From an uncultured Verrucomicrobiales bacterium (GTDB taxonomy: Bacteria > Verrucomicrobiota > Verrucomicrobiia > Verrucomicrobiales > Akkermansiaceae), in assembly GCA_937952875.1 (NCBI GenBank), contig CALFDI010000007.1, positions 1-5,779 on the forward strand: 5,779 nt of DNA, in the 5' to 3' direction. Below the pieces are notes generated by a model. The model was not told the origin of the DNA. It made no database searches and saw only the letters and a program-made list of their open reading frames with translations. This document shows positions 5,713-5,779 of the stretch, piece by piece. Every line of letters starts with the position of its first letter. Position 1 is the first letter of the stretch. Both the position numbers and the translations under genes were made by a program.

Positions 5713-5727
5713 TGATTCACAGAATCA
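5713..5727 (+). other. Small hairpin between tal and its terminator
   Basis: TGATTC (5713-5718) and GAATCA (5722-5727) form a perfect 6-bp stem with a 3-base loop, 9 bases after the tal stop. A T-run (5733-5737) follows a few bases later. It may be an auxiliary terminator or an mRNA 3'-end protector upstream of the main terminator. Confidence 0.35.
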
Positions 5728-5738
5728 TTCACTTTTTC

Positions 5739-5774
5739 AAAAGCCTGACTCTTCAATATGAGTCAGGCTTTTTT
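5739..5774 (+). terminator. Intrinsic terminator of tal
   Basis: A perfect 13-bp stem, AAAAGCCTGACTC (5739-5751) with GAGTCAGGCTTTT (5760-5772), has an 8-base loop and a run of six T (5769-5774). It ends transcription about 35 bases after the tal stop codon. The GCCT/AGGC core flanked by A and T runs is like that of the tRNA terminator. Confidence 0.95.
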
Positions 5775-5779
5775 ATTTC

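Overview
The window looks like a chromosomal segment from a Gram-negative, PVC-type bacterium, most likely Verrucomicrobiota (possibly the Opitutae/Puniceicoccales side). This is an inference from three things: the gene families present (an ECF sigma factor with a cysteine-free membrane anti-sigma factor, an exported DUF1573 protein next to a rhodanese-like protein, and a membrane-anchored terpene-cyclase-fold protein with a Gly/Ala/Asp-rich linker), moderate GC, and the lack of a clear Shine-Dalgarno sequence before any start codon. No mobile element, CRISPR array or rRNA is visible.

Left part (1-2632, minus strand): one tightly packed operon, transcribed right to left. Its order is an ECF sigma factor (2632-1949), a single-span anti-sigma factor (1965-1384, overlapping the sigma gene by 17 nt), a small exported protein of unknown function (1382-891, 1 nt after the anti-sigma stop), an exported DUF1573 protein with a Cys-Ser-Cys motif (873-190), and the 5' part of a membrane-anchored rhodanese-like protein (193 to beyond the left edge, ATGA overlap). 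The layout suggests a membrane-signalled regulator whose operon also encodes envelope proteins, perhaps linked to thiol or sulfur chemistry.

Middle (2633-3096): a divergent intergenic region with an A-rich tract and a plausible sigma70-type promoter, then tRNA-Arg(ACG) without an encoded CCA, then a strong intrinsic terminator. Between the terminator and the next gene is a non-coding leader with a 22-bp near-perfect dyad nested inside a 9-bp inverted repeat.

Right part (3097-5779, plus strand): a 501-residue protein with one N-terminal membrane span, a disordered linker and a C-terminal squalene-cyclase/prenyltransferase-like alpha-barrel domain. A 145-nt gap follows, holding an imperfect long stem. 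Then comes a complete classical transaldolase (pentose phosphate pathway) with its active-site residues intact, closed by a strong intrinsic terminator at the right edge. The two right-hand genes look functionally unrelated to each other.
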